Translations under genes and position numbers: made by a program | The notes under the pieces: generated by a model | The model's database searches: none | What the model saw: only the letters and a program-made list of their open reading frames with translations | Told to the model about the DNA's origin: nothing | Part shown: positions 1-12,700 of the stretch, piece after piece | Position numbering within the stretch: position 1 is the stretch's first letter | How the letters are laid out: every line of letters starts with the position of its first letter | Assembly: GCA_036924085.1 (NCBI GenBank) | Contig: JAVGWX010000003.1 | Coordinates: 130,445,023-130,509,022, forward strand | DNA: 64,000 bases | Direction: 5' to 3' | Origin: Ariolimax columbianus | Lineage: Eukaryota; Mollusca; Gastropoda; Stylommatophora; Arionidae

Positions 1-652
1 AAGAATATATAATAAATAATACCAAGGTTAATTTAAAAAAATTAGTTAGGCCACATATCCTATAAACTTTCATCCATCTTGGAACAGATGCCTTGACTGA
101 TGATTCAGAATCCAGTCCATTGTGCAAAATATTTGATTATTTCAGTGTTTGCACTAAAATATTTTACAGTAACAACTAAAAGGCACCTGATAATGATCAA
201 AAGAAAAATGTCTACAGTAATAAAAAGTTTTACATTTTTGGAATCAGTAGTATGGCAGCTCTATTGCTGCCTGTCTCATATAAGACAGTATTTTCTAATG
301 CTAGTCTAAACTTCTACCAGTGTTTACTATTAGCAGTCTAGTCATTTGTTGTGTCATGATTTGTCTAATGGTATCACATGGCGGTCTGTCAGTGTGTTTA
401 ATTATTTGAGGATCACATCGTGTCAGTGGTCCAAAAGTGACGATGTTGAAAAATTAATTCACATATGGGATTTAAAAAATACATGTGATCTGACAGAAAG
501 AGTACATATTATACATATAGCTTATTTATGACACTTGACAAAATATATAAAAGTCACTGACTTCTCAAACACAAGGCTGCGTAAATGTACTCAAGAAGAC
601 AGAAATCAGGGAATCAATACATTGCAATGTCCAGGAAAGGAATATTGGGTCA

Positions 653-757
653 TCATACAACACAATAGCAGTTCCCACCAGCACCGGCCTCACCAGAAGC
701 TTGTCCAAGTCTCAGGTTTTTCCCACTAGTCTCCCACAGTCCTGGAGTTTGTATAAT
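653..757 (-). CDS. RAB18: RAB18 coding exon 7 (hypervariable tail and prenylation site)
   Basis: One hundred five bases encode IIQTPGLWE, a Rab18 hallmark, followed by a lineage-specific tail rich in Gly and Ala, ending NCYCVV and TGA. The acceptor is TCACAG at 758-760. The 3' UTR continues to lower coordinates. No AATAAA was confirmed in the remaining 650 bases. Confidence 0.94.
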   Translation of the reverse strand: MIQTPGLWETSGKNLRLGQASGEAGAGGNCYCVV

Positions 758-3700
758 CTGTGATGACATATATATCACAAATATAAATTGGTCAACATAA
801 ACACTTTAATACAAAATGAATATGCATATTTTAATATAAAATAACAGATTTACAGAGTACAGACTAGCCAGTTTGAATGCCTAATATAACATATATATAT
901 ATATATATAGATAAAACATACTGACCAGACTATGTTAGCAAGGGTCAAGTGAACATACTGACCAGACTATGTTAGCCAGGGTCAAGTGAACAATACTGAC
1001 CAAAACTTCACCTGACTTCCATGCAATTCTCCCTGGAAACAGGCTGTCCCATTACAGTCCGGCTAATGAGGTGGTGGGAATCGATGTGATCACCGTAGTT
1101 GTCTGTGTCACACAGATCAAGCCAAGCATAGCACAACTTCCCGGATGACCCTGGTCCACATTCATCAGCATGCTCAGGATGTGAGGAAAGCCACCACCAA
1201 ACGCTCTTGTCAGGGCACACATAGGAGCAAACATATTCATTGCGGTCATTCAACAAAAGAGAGGTAAAAGTATTTCCTGACATGTGAGCAAAACAATGAA
1301 GTCAGGCATAGATGGTGACATTGCATAAGACACACATTAAGGAAACCATCTGACAGCACTATCAATCAGTCTGAAATCCCTAGAGCAAGAGAGGTAGACC
1401 AAAACACAAAAGGAGAAGAGAGTTTTGGACAAACATAAAGGAAACAGGGAAGACATGGACAGAAGTACATGGCATGTATCTGTTGAAGTCATATGCTCAA
1501 CAGGGAGCTTTTGACTGAAATGTCATCCCATAGAAGATATTGTCATTGTATAATGACTGACTTTGTTGCACTAGGTCTCCATTTTTTTAATGAGGTTGAG
1601 TGATCTGTTACCTTCCTTGCCATCTCTAACTAGGTCGGGTACCCATTTACACCTGGATAGCCTGCATAAAGCTGAGACCAGGGATTGAACTCATGGACCT
1701 TTATAGCGAGCAACAAACACTCTGCCACTAAGAAGATTTTAATACAAATTAATAGCTTCACAAAGGTCACTGTAAACACTGAATCAATATGAAAATAATA
1801 ATTTAAAGATTCAGTTATGTAAACAGTGTAAAGAAAGGTGTGTTGATGGTCTGGATGCCAAATGAAGGTCAACAGAAAACAGAAATGCATGCATCAGAAG
1901 AACAATCAAGCAGCAGGAATATTAACAGAGGTGGACAAACTTGAATTGTTTGAATTCCATTTGACAAGCTGGCATGTACAACCAGATGGTCTCAGTAAGT
2001 GGGCCCTAGTAATGACTCCATTCAAGTTTTCAAACTTACAAATCCGACAATAACAAAACATCTTGACACTACAAATCTCTAGTTTTACAAATCGTGCCTC
2101 CTCAACTATGACGTTACAATAATGCCAACAAGGTGCAAAATTTCGTGACACTCTGTGACAAACCTGACGCAGACTCCACATACATATCTCTAGGACTCAA
2201 TGACAAATGAAGAGTCCCAATCAACATTCTCAGCAAGTGTTGAGCACACTTCAGTACATCAACACCACACTTCAAATACTGCAGTGATGACCTCTTGTAG
2301 TCCAACTGATAACAAGAGCCTCAATCTTTTTACACTAGCATGTCCTTCAACATGAAGCTATTTATATGATAATCTGACAGCTTTATGTCATTTTGCCTGT
2401 CACTAAAAACAGAAGCCAGGTAAGGAGGATTTTCTTGTTCATTAATATCATATGTACTGTAGCCGTATTACGGTGACATAACAATAGATCAGTAGTGCTA
2501 CTGATATTTATACTGTGGGATATTTATTTCATTGCATATGCTTTCAGTAAATGGGTTACCAACATATAATCAATCCTTTTAGCAGTTAGATGATAATTAA
2601 GTAATATCTATTTCCATAGCAAAAAATTTATTAGCCAATTCTTCTATGGTAGAATTACATATTGATAGACCTCCCATACAACTGTTGGATAATACAACAT
2701 CCAATTCATTTATTTGAAAATATGTAAGCAAATCTTGTCTTATAAGGTCACTTTCCATGGCATTCCTGCATGTTGTGACTCTTATGAAGCATGAGCTGAT
2801 CACTGCAGGTGGCCATTTTGCAGAAAGTCTCAGCCAAATCACTTATTGTGCTCTTGGAGTGATGGCTTTGGCAATAATTTGCTTGATACTGTGAGATCAC
2901 TAGCCGTTGTGATGGTTGTTATATGTCAGTAAAGAATTGCTAGGATATCATGTATATCGCAAGTGCAAAGCCTCCAATGTGCCCGATAGCCGGAGCCTCC
3001 CGTTATACGAGTGCAGTGGGAGTCACAGCATTCTCACGAGATAACCAAACCAACCGCATTTTCTGCCTTTCAATGTATTCAATACAAGGTATAGTTTCCA
3101 CTATATTTGTAATGTTTTCATTTGTTATTCTGGTGAGACTGATGACTTTTCTTAGACATTTCCTAAGTTATTTTTCTCTCTTGGGCCTTGGATAAGAGTC
3201 AAGTCTGACAGTGATATCGGAGAGTTGGTATACATAAACTGTTTATCACAATTAAAAACATTCTCGGAAAGGGGTAATGAATCGACTCAATTCTTTTACA
3301 TCCCAATATCAGGCCAGGGAATCCACCGATACACTGCAGGTTACAGTACTTGTCTGTGAATGTTTTACATGTGGTAAACTATGTCTTCTCTTACCATGAT
3401 ATCTACAACTAAGTCTCTCTAATAATACATAACAACATTAAGTATTAGGTATAAACAGAAACAATAAAAATAAGACTTAATGGTCTTCCTCAGGAGAATA
3501 TGAAAGAGAATAAGTCACATTATACTGTGCGTCAGATGTGCCATTTGTAAGAAAGCTTACAATATTATGTATGCGCCCTGATCTTTTGCAATGCTGTACC
3601 AATCAATGCGGGCCTAGGTCTTTGGTCAGTCCATCTCACCATAGCATAGGTGGGCGACCACATGGACATGCACATGCCACTAAAGCGTTGTTTTACATGT

Positions 3701-6700
3701 CCATCCCAATGATAGCTGCATGATATTGCAATGATTTAGGAATACGAAGTGCGAAACTTGCATAAAACAAGTGCTGAGATGTTCTGAAAGCAATGGAACA
3801 GCGCGCACTAAAATTTATGATTTTGGATAAGATCAGAAACAAAGAAATTCAACATCAGACTTTGTCTTGGAATGTCGTGGAAGCAGCAATATCACGCAAG
3901 AGAATCAGTAACTAACCTAAACAGTAACAACAGAGGCAGGTATTTATTTATCTAACACACTTGTTTAAAATGATCAGCTAATGTTGTTATGCAAAGTATG
4001 TGATATTTTCGCAGGCATGCTTATAGGTAAATGATTAGACTAGGTTTTTATTGTTTCTACAATAGGAAAAAAGGTTGCTATACTAAGGTTTTAAACATTA
4101 TCCCCTTGGTGAGAAGACAGATGCACAATCCATTTGGCCCTCTGCTTATTGATAAATTAGTAGTACCTGAGCTACATGATAAAATCACAAATCTTTCAAT
4201 CTAGAGCTGCACCTCTTCTTCTGAAAGCAGTGTATTTATACTTTCAGTCCCCGCACATTTGATCCCAAATTGTCTTTACCCTGCGTTTTATAGTCTGTAC
4301 AAGATGGGGTAGCCGACGCCATGCCCAACATACCTTATCATTTATGATATGATTGGCAGGTTACTTTCTTTGCCCACTCTCGCATACCTCAGCCATATAT
4401 TGGCGCCACTACATAATTATAATACAATGTCGGAAATTCCACGAGAGCTTTCTTCCAAACTGGCTATCTGTACTAAGTGAGGTGTGCAATATCAGGTATT
4501 ATAGATCCTTATAGTCTAGCCTAGATGGGTTTTGATAGAGATAACAGAAACTAACGGGAACATGCGATGTTAGTTGCATACATCAATGTTCTTATTTCAT
4601 TCACTTGAAAATATAATGTCTATATCTGCAATATACAATCTCCTGTATAAACTTTATTGTCTTTTGTAGTTCATATATAGGTGAATAAAGTTTCTCTTCC
4701 AGCAATGTTCCTCTAGGCCAACTAGTTTGTCCCAGGTATATCATATTCGGGGCAGTAATGTAGTATGTGTTCTGCAGCCTGGGGTGCCTGTACAGATGGT
4801 GGAATGACAATTTTCAATTTTGTGTGCATGGGGCTGTGAAGTCGGTTGCTCTCTGATTGATTTGATAATCCTTTGCTTCTGTTTGCATGTAACTGGCACC
4901 TTCAGATGCTTATTTGCAGACTTCGTCAATAAATCTGCATGCATAACTATTGAAATCACGTAAAAGAAATTACACTGATTGAGACAGGTAAACACTCACT
5001 TTTTCCACAAGTTCTTCAAAAGCACACTGGACTCCGTCATTAGTTTTAGCACTTGCCTCAATAAACAGCATGTGGTGCTTGCGAGCAAATTTTAATCCTT
5101 CCTCTTTGCTTACCTCATGGTTGTCCTGATAGAAGAAATCAGACATTAAATGATGAACAACCAATAGTACAAGAGGGAGATGATGTATAAATGAATATAA
5201 AAGGGCACAGAACTTTATGGAAGTTATCAGTTTGCAACTGCAGGTAGTGGTCCTTTGTGTAAGCCACATTGATGCATGAATAATAGGTAGATACTAAAAT
5301 ACATTGATATGAGCCATAACCTAGATGGTCACTGACAGTAAGGAAAGAGCTCAAAACTGACTGCACAGACCAAAAATGGTTGGAGAGTATCCAGGACTGT
5401 TCAATGAGAAGTTCAGAAAAAGGTACAAGACAGCAACAAAAATCAAACCTGCCCTTACCACAAATATTTATAACAGTGCTCACAAGACCAAAAGTCGTAC
5501 TTCTGAAACTGAATTAAAAAACAAAAATAAAAGTTGATATCTAAAATAGCACTGCTGTGACTGATGATCTCCAGTATTGAGCCTCTCTGTGTCACCACTT
5601 TGTCATGATTGAGAAGTTTCTGTGCCCTTATTACCAAAGAGTTATTCTGGTAATACTATAGCTACCAACAGAGTCTCCCAAGATAAACAGGTCTATAGGT
5701 AGAGAAAAAATCAAATAAAACACAAACATGTACTTGGACAGGCCGGGTACAAAACTAAAGAAGGTAACCTGACAGAAATGCAATGGGCCACAAGGTCTAA
5801 CAAAACTGGTTTGTAATTATGATTGAATATGCAAAGAACTTCATATCACAAAAGTAAAATAGTCAACAAGTATGTTACAAAATGCATATGAAACATATTT
5901 AATTACAACCATCTATGTTATTTTGACAATAAGCATAAGTGAATTATTGATTTCTGTAAACATTATCGAATAGTCAGTTTTAAGATGTGCAGTACATAAA
6001 ACAATTGTATCTGGAGGACAGTTTTGAATATTGACTTACATACTTCAATTATGTGGTACCCCAGCAGGGCATAGATCTACAATAGATGCTCTCAAATAAT
6101 CCCTCTTCTGTACAATTTTATTGAAGTTTGCCCAGAGTTGTGTTTAGCATGTTTACTAAATTAAAATTACTGACATAGACAATTGTGAAAGGAAGAAAAG
6201 GGTAATTCTAAGGACCATCTACAGAAAAGAGACAGAAATGAAGGATATAATAAAAGGTACACACACAAAGTTTTAGAAATTGGTAGAGGGTCAAGATAAA
6301 TAAAAGATGGTGATCAATGTGACCTGCATGACTGGAAGCCACACTGACCAAGTTATAAAAGATGGGCTGTAAATACAAACTTTGTCTATCTTGTTCCCCA
6401 CTAACATCTTGACCATGTCATGTTTTGTGGAGAAGGTCTCAAGCTCATTCAACCAGGCATCCAGTTTGTTGAAAGACTGCTTGCTGCTCACATCATACAC
6501 TGAAATCAGATGAGGGTGATACTCCAAACAGAGCTGTGCTAAAACATGACAAAGTTGGACATGTCTTTTGTGTATCTAGCCATTATGTTATTTCTTTGGT
6601 AGTGGGTTACAGTGGCTCTTCTTACATTCCAAGGCATACTTGAGAAGGTGGACCTTGATCCTTCTGACTGTAACGCAATGTGAGACTGCCCACTATGGGG

Positions 6701-9700
6701 ATTAGTGTCAATCCTCACCTTATTGGTCAGACTGCTGTGACACAACCTGTTTCCAGGATCACTAACAGGGATGGTGATATAACCCCTTTAGTTTTAAGCT
6801 GGTAGCTCTTGACAGTCAAATGCTTCTCAGACAAAATCATACGTCTTACTCAGAGTTTGTATAAAGTATGTTGTCTTAGAGAGATATGATATCAAATGGG
6901 AGGGTATGGACACATCTTTCAAGTATCCTCGAAGAGAGAATCCAATGTGTCTGTCTCATTATCATCATGCCATGCAAATTATGTAGCACACACATCTGAG
7001 GTGGTCATCTCATTCCTCAGTCAGTCATGTCAGTATGTCCACTGACCTGCATCTCATTTGTCATTCATTGAGATATTGATCGAGAACAGCAACATTAACG
7101 AGACAAGCATGCATTTATTCCATGCAATGTGGGTGGATTGGAGCAGCGCGACCTATAGTACTCAAACTGCTCCTCGATCTGGCACACCTCCAAGGATTTG
7201 TCTGACTTGGGTTACCCTGCCAGGAGTAATACTCCTGGTGACATAGCTTCAGAGAATATTGGGGCACACAAGATCTCCAACCTTAGCAAGGTAGGCTTAC
7301 ATGTGGAGAGATGAATTGGGACATGAGGTGGTGGTCTTGGTCAGTACATTCTACGTAACCCTGACATTGGTCTTGACTTCCACCCAACTGCTAATTTACT
7401 TTGTGTATGTTTTCTCCTAATGCTGTCTGTAGTGATTCTAGATGATACATATTCTGTCAGTTTATGGTCTTTTTTTTTAAACCCTTTTTTCCAACAAATA
7501 CTTGAGCATTTTCTGTATTTGGTTCACAAACTTTGCATACACTTAACCTTGTTTCACTGCAACTTCATTAAGATGTTTTTAGGGAATTTATAAAAGGCTA
7601 ACTACTAATCTCTATTTTATTATGCTTAGTAAAACTAGCTTTCCTATTTCTGTATCATATATTTATGATAGCTTTTTTTAAAATCATGGTTACTTCACAC
7701 TCTACAGGCTATTGACCTGTCTAACTGGAGGTGTGTGCAAATTCATGAGTTGAACTGTCTTCTACCCTAGAGGAGTTATACCAATCTGTATAAGAATTAC
7801 AAGCATTAATCCAGTGTGGTGATGACTTTCTGTATATACACAGGAACCTGGAAGCATTGACCAGCTAGCTTACTTATTTCACAAACGGATATCTTGCATA
7901 ATTCTGATCTGTTGCTAATAAATGATCCCCTTCTCTGTGCCCAATTGCTTACCAAGTATAACTCCTTGGGCTCCTCTGTAGTAGCTGGGAGTAAGAGTTC
8001 TAAATCTCTCCTGGCCTGCAGTGTCCTGAGATGATACAAAATATAAGATCAAAATGTTGGAAAGTTAATTGAGAACAATGAGAAAAAGATGGATTTGACA
8101 CTTTAAATATTTTGTTTACTTCAAAATGTCAATTCAAATCTTGACAAGAAAGAAAACTTAAAGACAGTGAACCATAGAAGATGTAGCAAAACAATATGTA
8201 TCTGTGTAAGCACTTACAACATATACCAAACAATATAAGACAAAGGTAGGTAACAGACACCCCATACTCAAACGGTATTCTAAGTGATGACCTTGATTTG
8301 CAGCATGGAAGAGATATTTTAGATTTTATTCAACCATTCCCACCAAAAATAAGTGTTACAAAAGGTCTATAGCTTCCCAACCACAGAATATAGACTGAGC
8401 TCAATTCAGAAACATCATAACTGTAGAAAACAACTGTTATTTCATTTGAGCATTTACAATGAGATTCTAACTGGGCATGGATGTGGAACATAAGTCCTCT
8501 GGGTTTCAAATATAAGATAAAAAAGTCTGACCATGATTACTGGCGTTAGGCTAGATCGATCTTAGTGCAATGTACAATAGCTGATTAAAACGTAAGTTAG
8601 ACAGAGGACTACTATAAAAGCTTGCATATAGAATCAGGCAGGGTCATGTGAGCAAATTTTGTAAAGTTTCGAGTTGAAGAATATAATGTGTAACATAGTC
8701 AGATGTAATATAACTGACCTGTCTTTTATTAGAGGAAACACACAAGCATATATATGTTATATAGTTAGTTTAGTAACATTGCTTCCTTATTATTTTATTT
8801 TCTGAGGTTTTTCTGACTTTTACCACAGTAAACCTCTCATACTTTGGCCAATGTCCTACCAAATGTTGTTTATTTACATAAATTGTATACATACTTTTGT
8901 TAATTAAAGATTGCAGCATTAACATTTGATTTCTATGCTATTGGGCCATGGTTTATGCCAGAGCTACAGCCACTGATATAAACTGCTCCAGAATTATGTC
9001 AATAGCTCAGTAAAGTGTGACAATATTGTAACAAGCCATTGAGCCAAAGTAGTTCTTTCCAGACCATGCCGTTATTACATGATGCACTAGATATCTCTTC
9101 AACTGACAAAATGGTCACATTATCTGCTTTGTTCAACATCTCATCTTTATGTGTAACCATTTCACACATTAAATAAGCACGGCATAAGAAAAATGAAGAG
9201 ACAGAGACTAGAATATAACGCAAGGATAGAAAGAACAAAAAACTATAACTTAAGATAACAAAACACCATTGACAAAATCAACGCAAATAATGAAAAACTA
9301 TACAGAGAATAAAGCAAAAGAAATTGAAAATTCATTAAAAGAAACAAGTGACCATCAAATCATCCGTTGGGATCTTATTGCAGGGAAAGAAGTAAACATA
9401 AACACGCAAACATACGACTACTCTAAGGCAGATGTTAAAAAGATGAAAGAGGCAGCAAGCCACATAATCTGGATGGATATTGTCGGAGGAACAGATGTTG
9501 AACAAGAGAGGGAGAGTTACAAAAAAATTATAGAAAAGCTAAAAGAGGAATGTGTTCCATGTAGGGAGGTAACCCTAAGTGTAAAAAGTGGATAACTAGA
9601 ATTGCAGTTAAATGTTAAAGAGCTAAAAATAAAGCATAGCAAAAATATATAGAGGCAGGTAAATCCAAAGAAACATATTTAAAATATTTGGACAAGCAGA

Positions 9701-12700
9701 ACATAAGTCTGAAAGTGAATAAAATAGCAAAAATAGACTTAGAAAAAAAGCTTGCTCAGAGGATCAGATCAAGACTGATAGTAAAAGCTTCTTTTCTTAT
9801 GTCAGAAATAAAACAAAGAACGAAAGACAAAGTAGGCCATCTGATAGACAGTACAGGAAAAATAATAAGTGAGAATAGGGAGGCAGCTAATCTACTCAAT
9901 CAGTACTTTGGCATAGTCTACACAAAAGATGACTGCTCCAAGATCCCACAGCCTATAAATATCTTTCAAAGAGACATGGATACAGCAGGATTAAGATCAA
10001 TCTGTATTACAGAGGAATATGTTTTTTTAAAATTGGAGGGGTTGAAAGTAGATAAATGCCCAGGTCAAGATGGTATTCATCCAAAATTGCTGTTTGAAAT
10101 TAGAGACCAACTAGCAAAACCATTGGCTATATCATGTTCTCAATCACTTGGAAAAGAGATTGTTCCATGGGATTGGAAAGATGCAAGAGTGATTCCCCTT
10201 ATTCAAAAAGGGCAAAAAATCAGATCCAGCGAATTATAGACCCGTGAGTTTAATGAGCATAGTCTGTAAATTGAGTCAATAAGCAAAGAAAACATTGTAA
10301 TGCATTTAGACAAATTTAATATAATCAGAAATAGTCAGCATGGGTTTACTAGAGGAAGATCATGCTTAAGAAGTCTATTAGAATTTATGGAGGAGGTTAC
10401 TAAAATGATAGATAAAGGGGAGCCAGTGGACATTATTATCTAGATTCTGCAAAAAAGGAGTACTCTGAGTGGTGTGAAGTGAAAAGTGAAGTGCCACAGG
10501 GCTTGGTTTTGGGACCAATTTTGTTCTTGATATATATATATATATATATATGATTGCAAAATTTGCTGATGACACAAAGCTATGCAGTATTGTCTCATCT
10601 AAAGTATAAGTGGATATATTGATGTTGGATTTAGATAAAATTCAAGAATGGGCTGTAATCTGGCAAATGGAGTTTAATGTAGATAAATATACAGTCATCC
10701 ACACGGGTACACCAAATATGGAACATAATTACAGAATGGGCGAGAACAATATTAGAAAGATATATAAGGAATGGGACCTAGGGGTTATAACAAATCATAC
10801 AGGTAAGGTTAGTGAGCAAGTTCAGGTAGCAGTGAAAAAGGCAAATGCAATGTTAGGTATGATAAAAAGAAATATTAAACATAGAAGCAAGGAAGTGATA
10901 GTCAAACTGTATAAAACATTAGTTGACCTAGATTAGAGTACTGTGTAGAGGAGTGGAGTCCTTATCATACAGGGGATATAAACATGCTGGAAAGGATACA
11001 AAAAAAGAGTGACAAAGCTGAAAGTTAGATTCCAGAATTATAATTATGAGGAAAGACTCAGAAAAACTTACTGGCCTACAGTGTCTAGAAAAGAGAAGAA
11101 TTCGAGGTGACTTAATACAGGTTTATAAGATGATCAGAAAACGGATAAATTAGACAAGTTTTTCAAAATACAACCAACCACCCACAAGAACAAGTGGGCA
11201 TAGCTACAATTTAACTAAAGAGAGGTCCAGATTAGAAATTATGAAATATTTTTTTAGTCAGAGAGTGGTGAATGCTTTGAATGCATTGCCACAGGAGGTA
11301 GTGAAGGCAGGGACAATGAATGCATTTAAGAATAAATTGGATGCACATTGCTTTTAGAGCAAGGTAATGTAAATGAAACTGGTTGTACAGACTCTGCAGA
11401 GTCTTCTAAACCAGTATAAATACGTTAAGTTAAGAGAACCAAGGCATCGTTGTTCATAAGAAAATTAAAGTGAGAGCATAAAACGAAAAATCAAAATTAT
11501 GGTTAAAAAAAATAAAAATATAAGGATGCATCTATTGGCAAGACAAGCGGCTCGCCCTCGGCATAAAAGTCAGATTAATGCGCTCTTTGGTGCTGTCAAT
11601 ATTTCTGTATGCCTGCGAGACCTGGACCATTACAGCAGATATTCAGGACAGGATACATGCAATGGAAATGCGGTGCTATAGAAAACTCCTAAATGTTACA
11701 TATAAAGATCGTGTCACAAACGTAGAAATCCGTCAGAGAGTTGAAGACGCTATTGGTCCTTTTGAAGATCTGTTCACAGCTATCAAAAGACGAAAGATAG
11801 CCTGGTGCGGGCACGTCGCGAGGTCCAACGGAATTACCAACTCGATACTCTTTGGGTCCGTTCCGGGACAGAGAGGGCAAGGATGTCAAAGGAAGAGATG
11901 GGTGGACAACATCACTGAGTGGTCAGGCCTTCGTCCCGGTGAGATACGTCAGGCGGCGACAGACAGAGAGGGTTGGCATGGGATTTTCATGTCTTTATGT
12001 GTGCCCCAACGACCTGATGGGTTATGGGATGAACTGAACTGAACGCATCTATAACAAATTATGATATACAAAACATTGCAGTGACTTCAAAATAAAAGGC
12101 TTGCCTAGATAGAAAACATCACACAATGAGGGCAGGAGCAGAGGAAAGTACTGCAAAATAATATTAATAAATGTAAGAACAGCAAGGTTAGTTCAGACAT
12201 TGATGCTTGTGCTTCAACTCTTGTGTTAATTAATTTACTATGACTAACCAACATCTGGAAATCAACAACACTGAGCAAACATAGAAATCTCAGACTATTC
12301 AACTCAACCGTAATATCAGCTAGAAGACAACAAAAGCGATGGAAAACAAAACTAAATATCTTTGAAAATAAATGTTAAAAATTATTGAATATACGTTGGG
12401 AGAACAGAGACAAACCAACTAAATTTGTCGACCATCATCTGGGAAAAATGATGAACATACTTCAGACATGTTCTTAGAATGAACAACAACTGTCTTCCAT
12501 TGCAAGCACTCGAATGGACACCACGGGATGTTTGAAAAAGAGGAAACACTGGAGATCATTTGTTTCTGCCTTATGCGCGTATTTGGCATGCAAAGAACAT
12601 AGATAGATAGTGCACTGCATGTTTTTCATGCATACAGAGATCAACATTGGTGGTACCTCATGATAGCAAAAGAATGATACACAAGCCGCCCCCCCCCCCC

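Noticed and set aside
1008..1283. 91-codon frame [18 protein letters not shown]... as a gene or extra RAB18 exon
   Set aside because: It lies in a dispersed repeat and the frame is not kept in the other copies. RAB18 joins exon 6 to exon 7 without it.
2597..2842. 81-codon minus-strand frame in RAB18 intron 6 as a small gene
   Set aside because: No splice context, start context, or family similarity could be seen. It is left as unassigned sequence.
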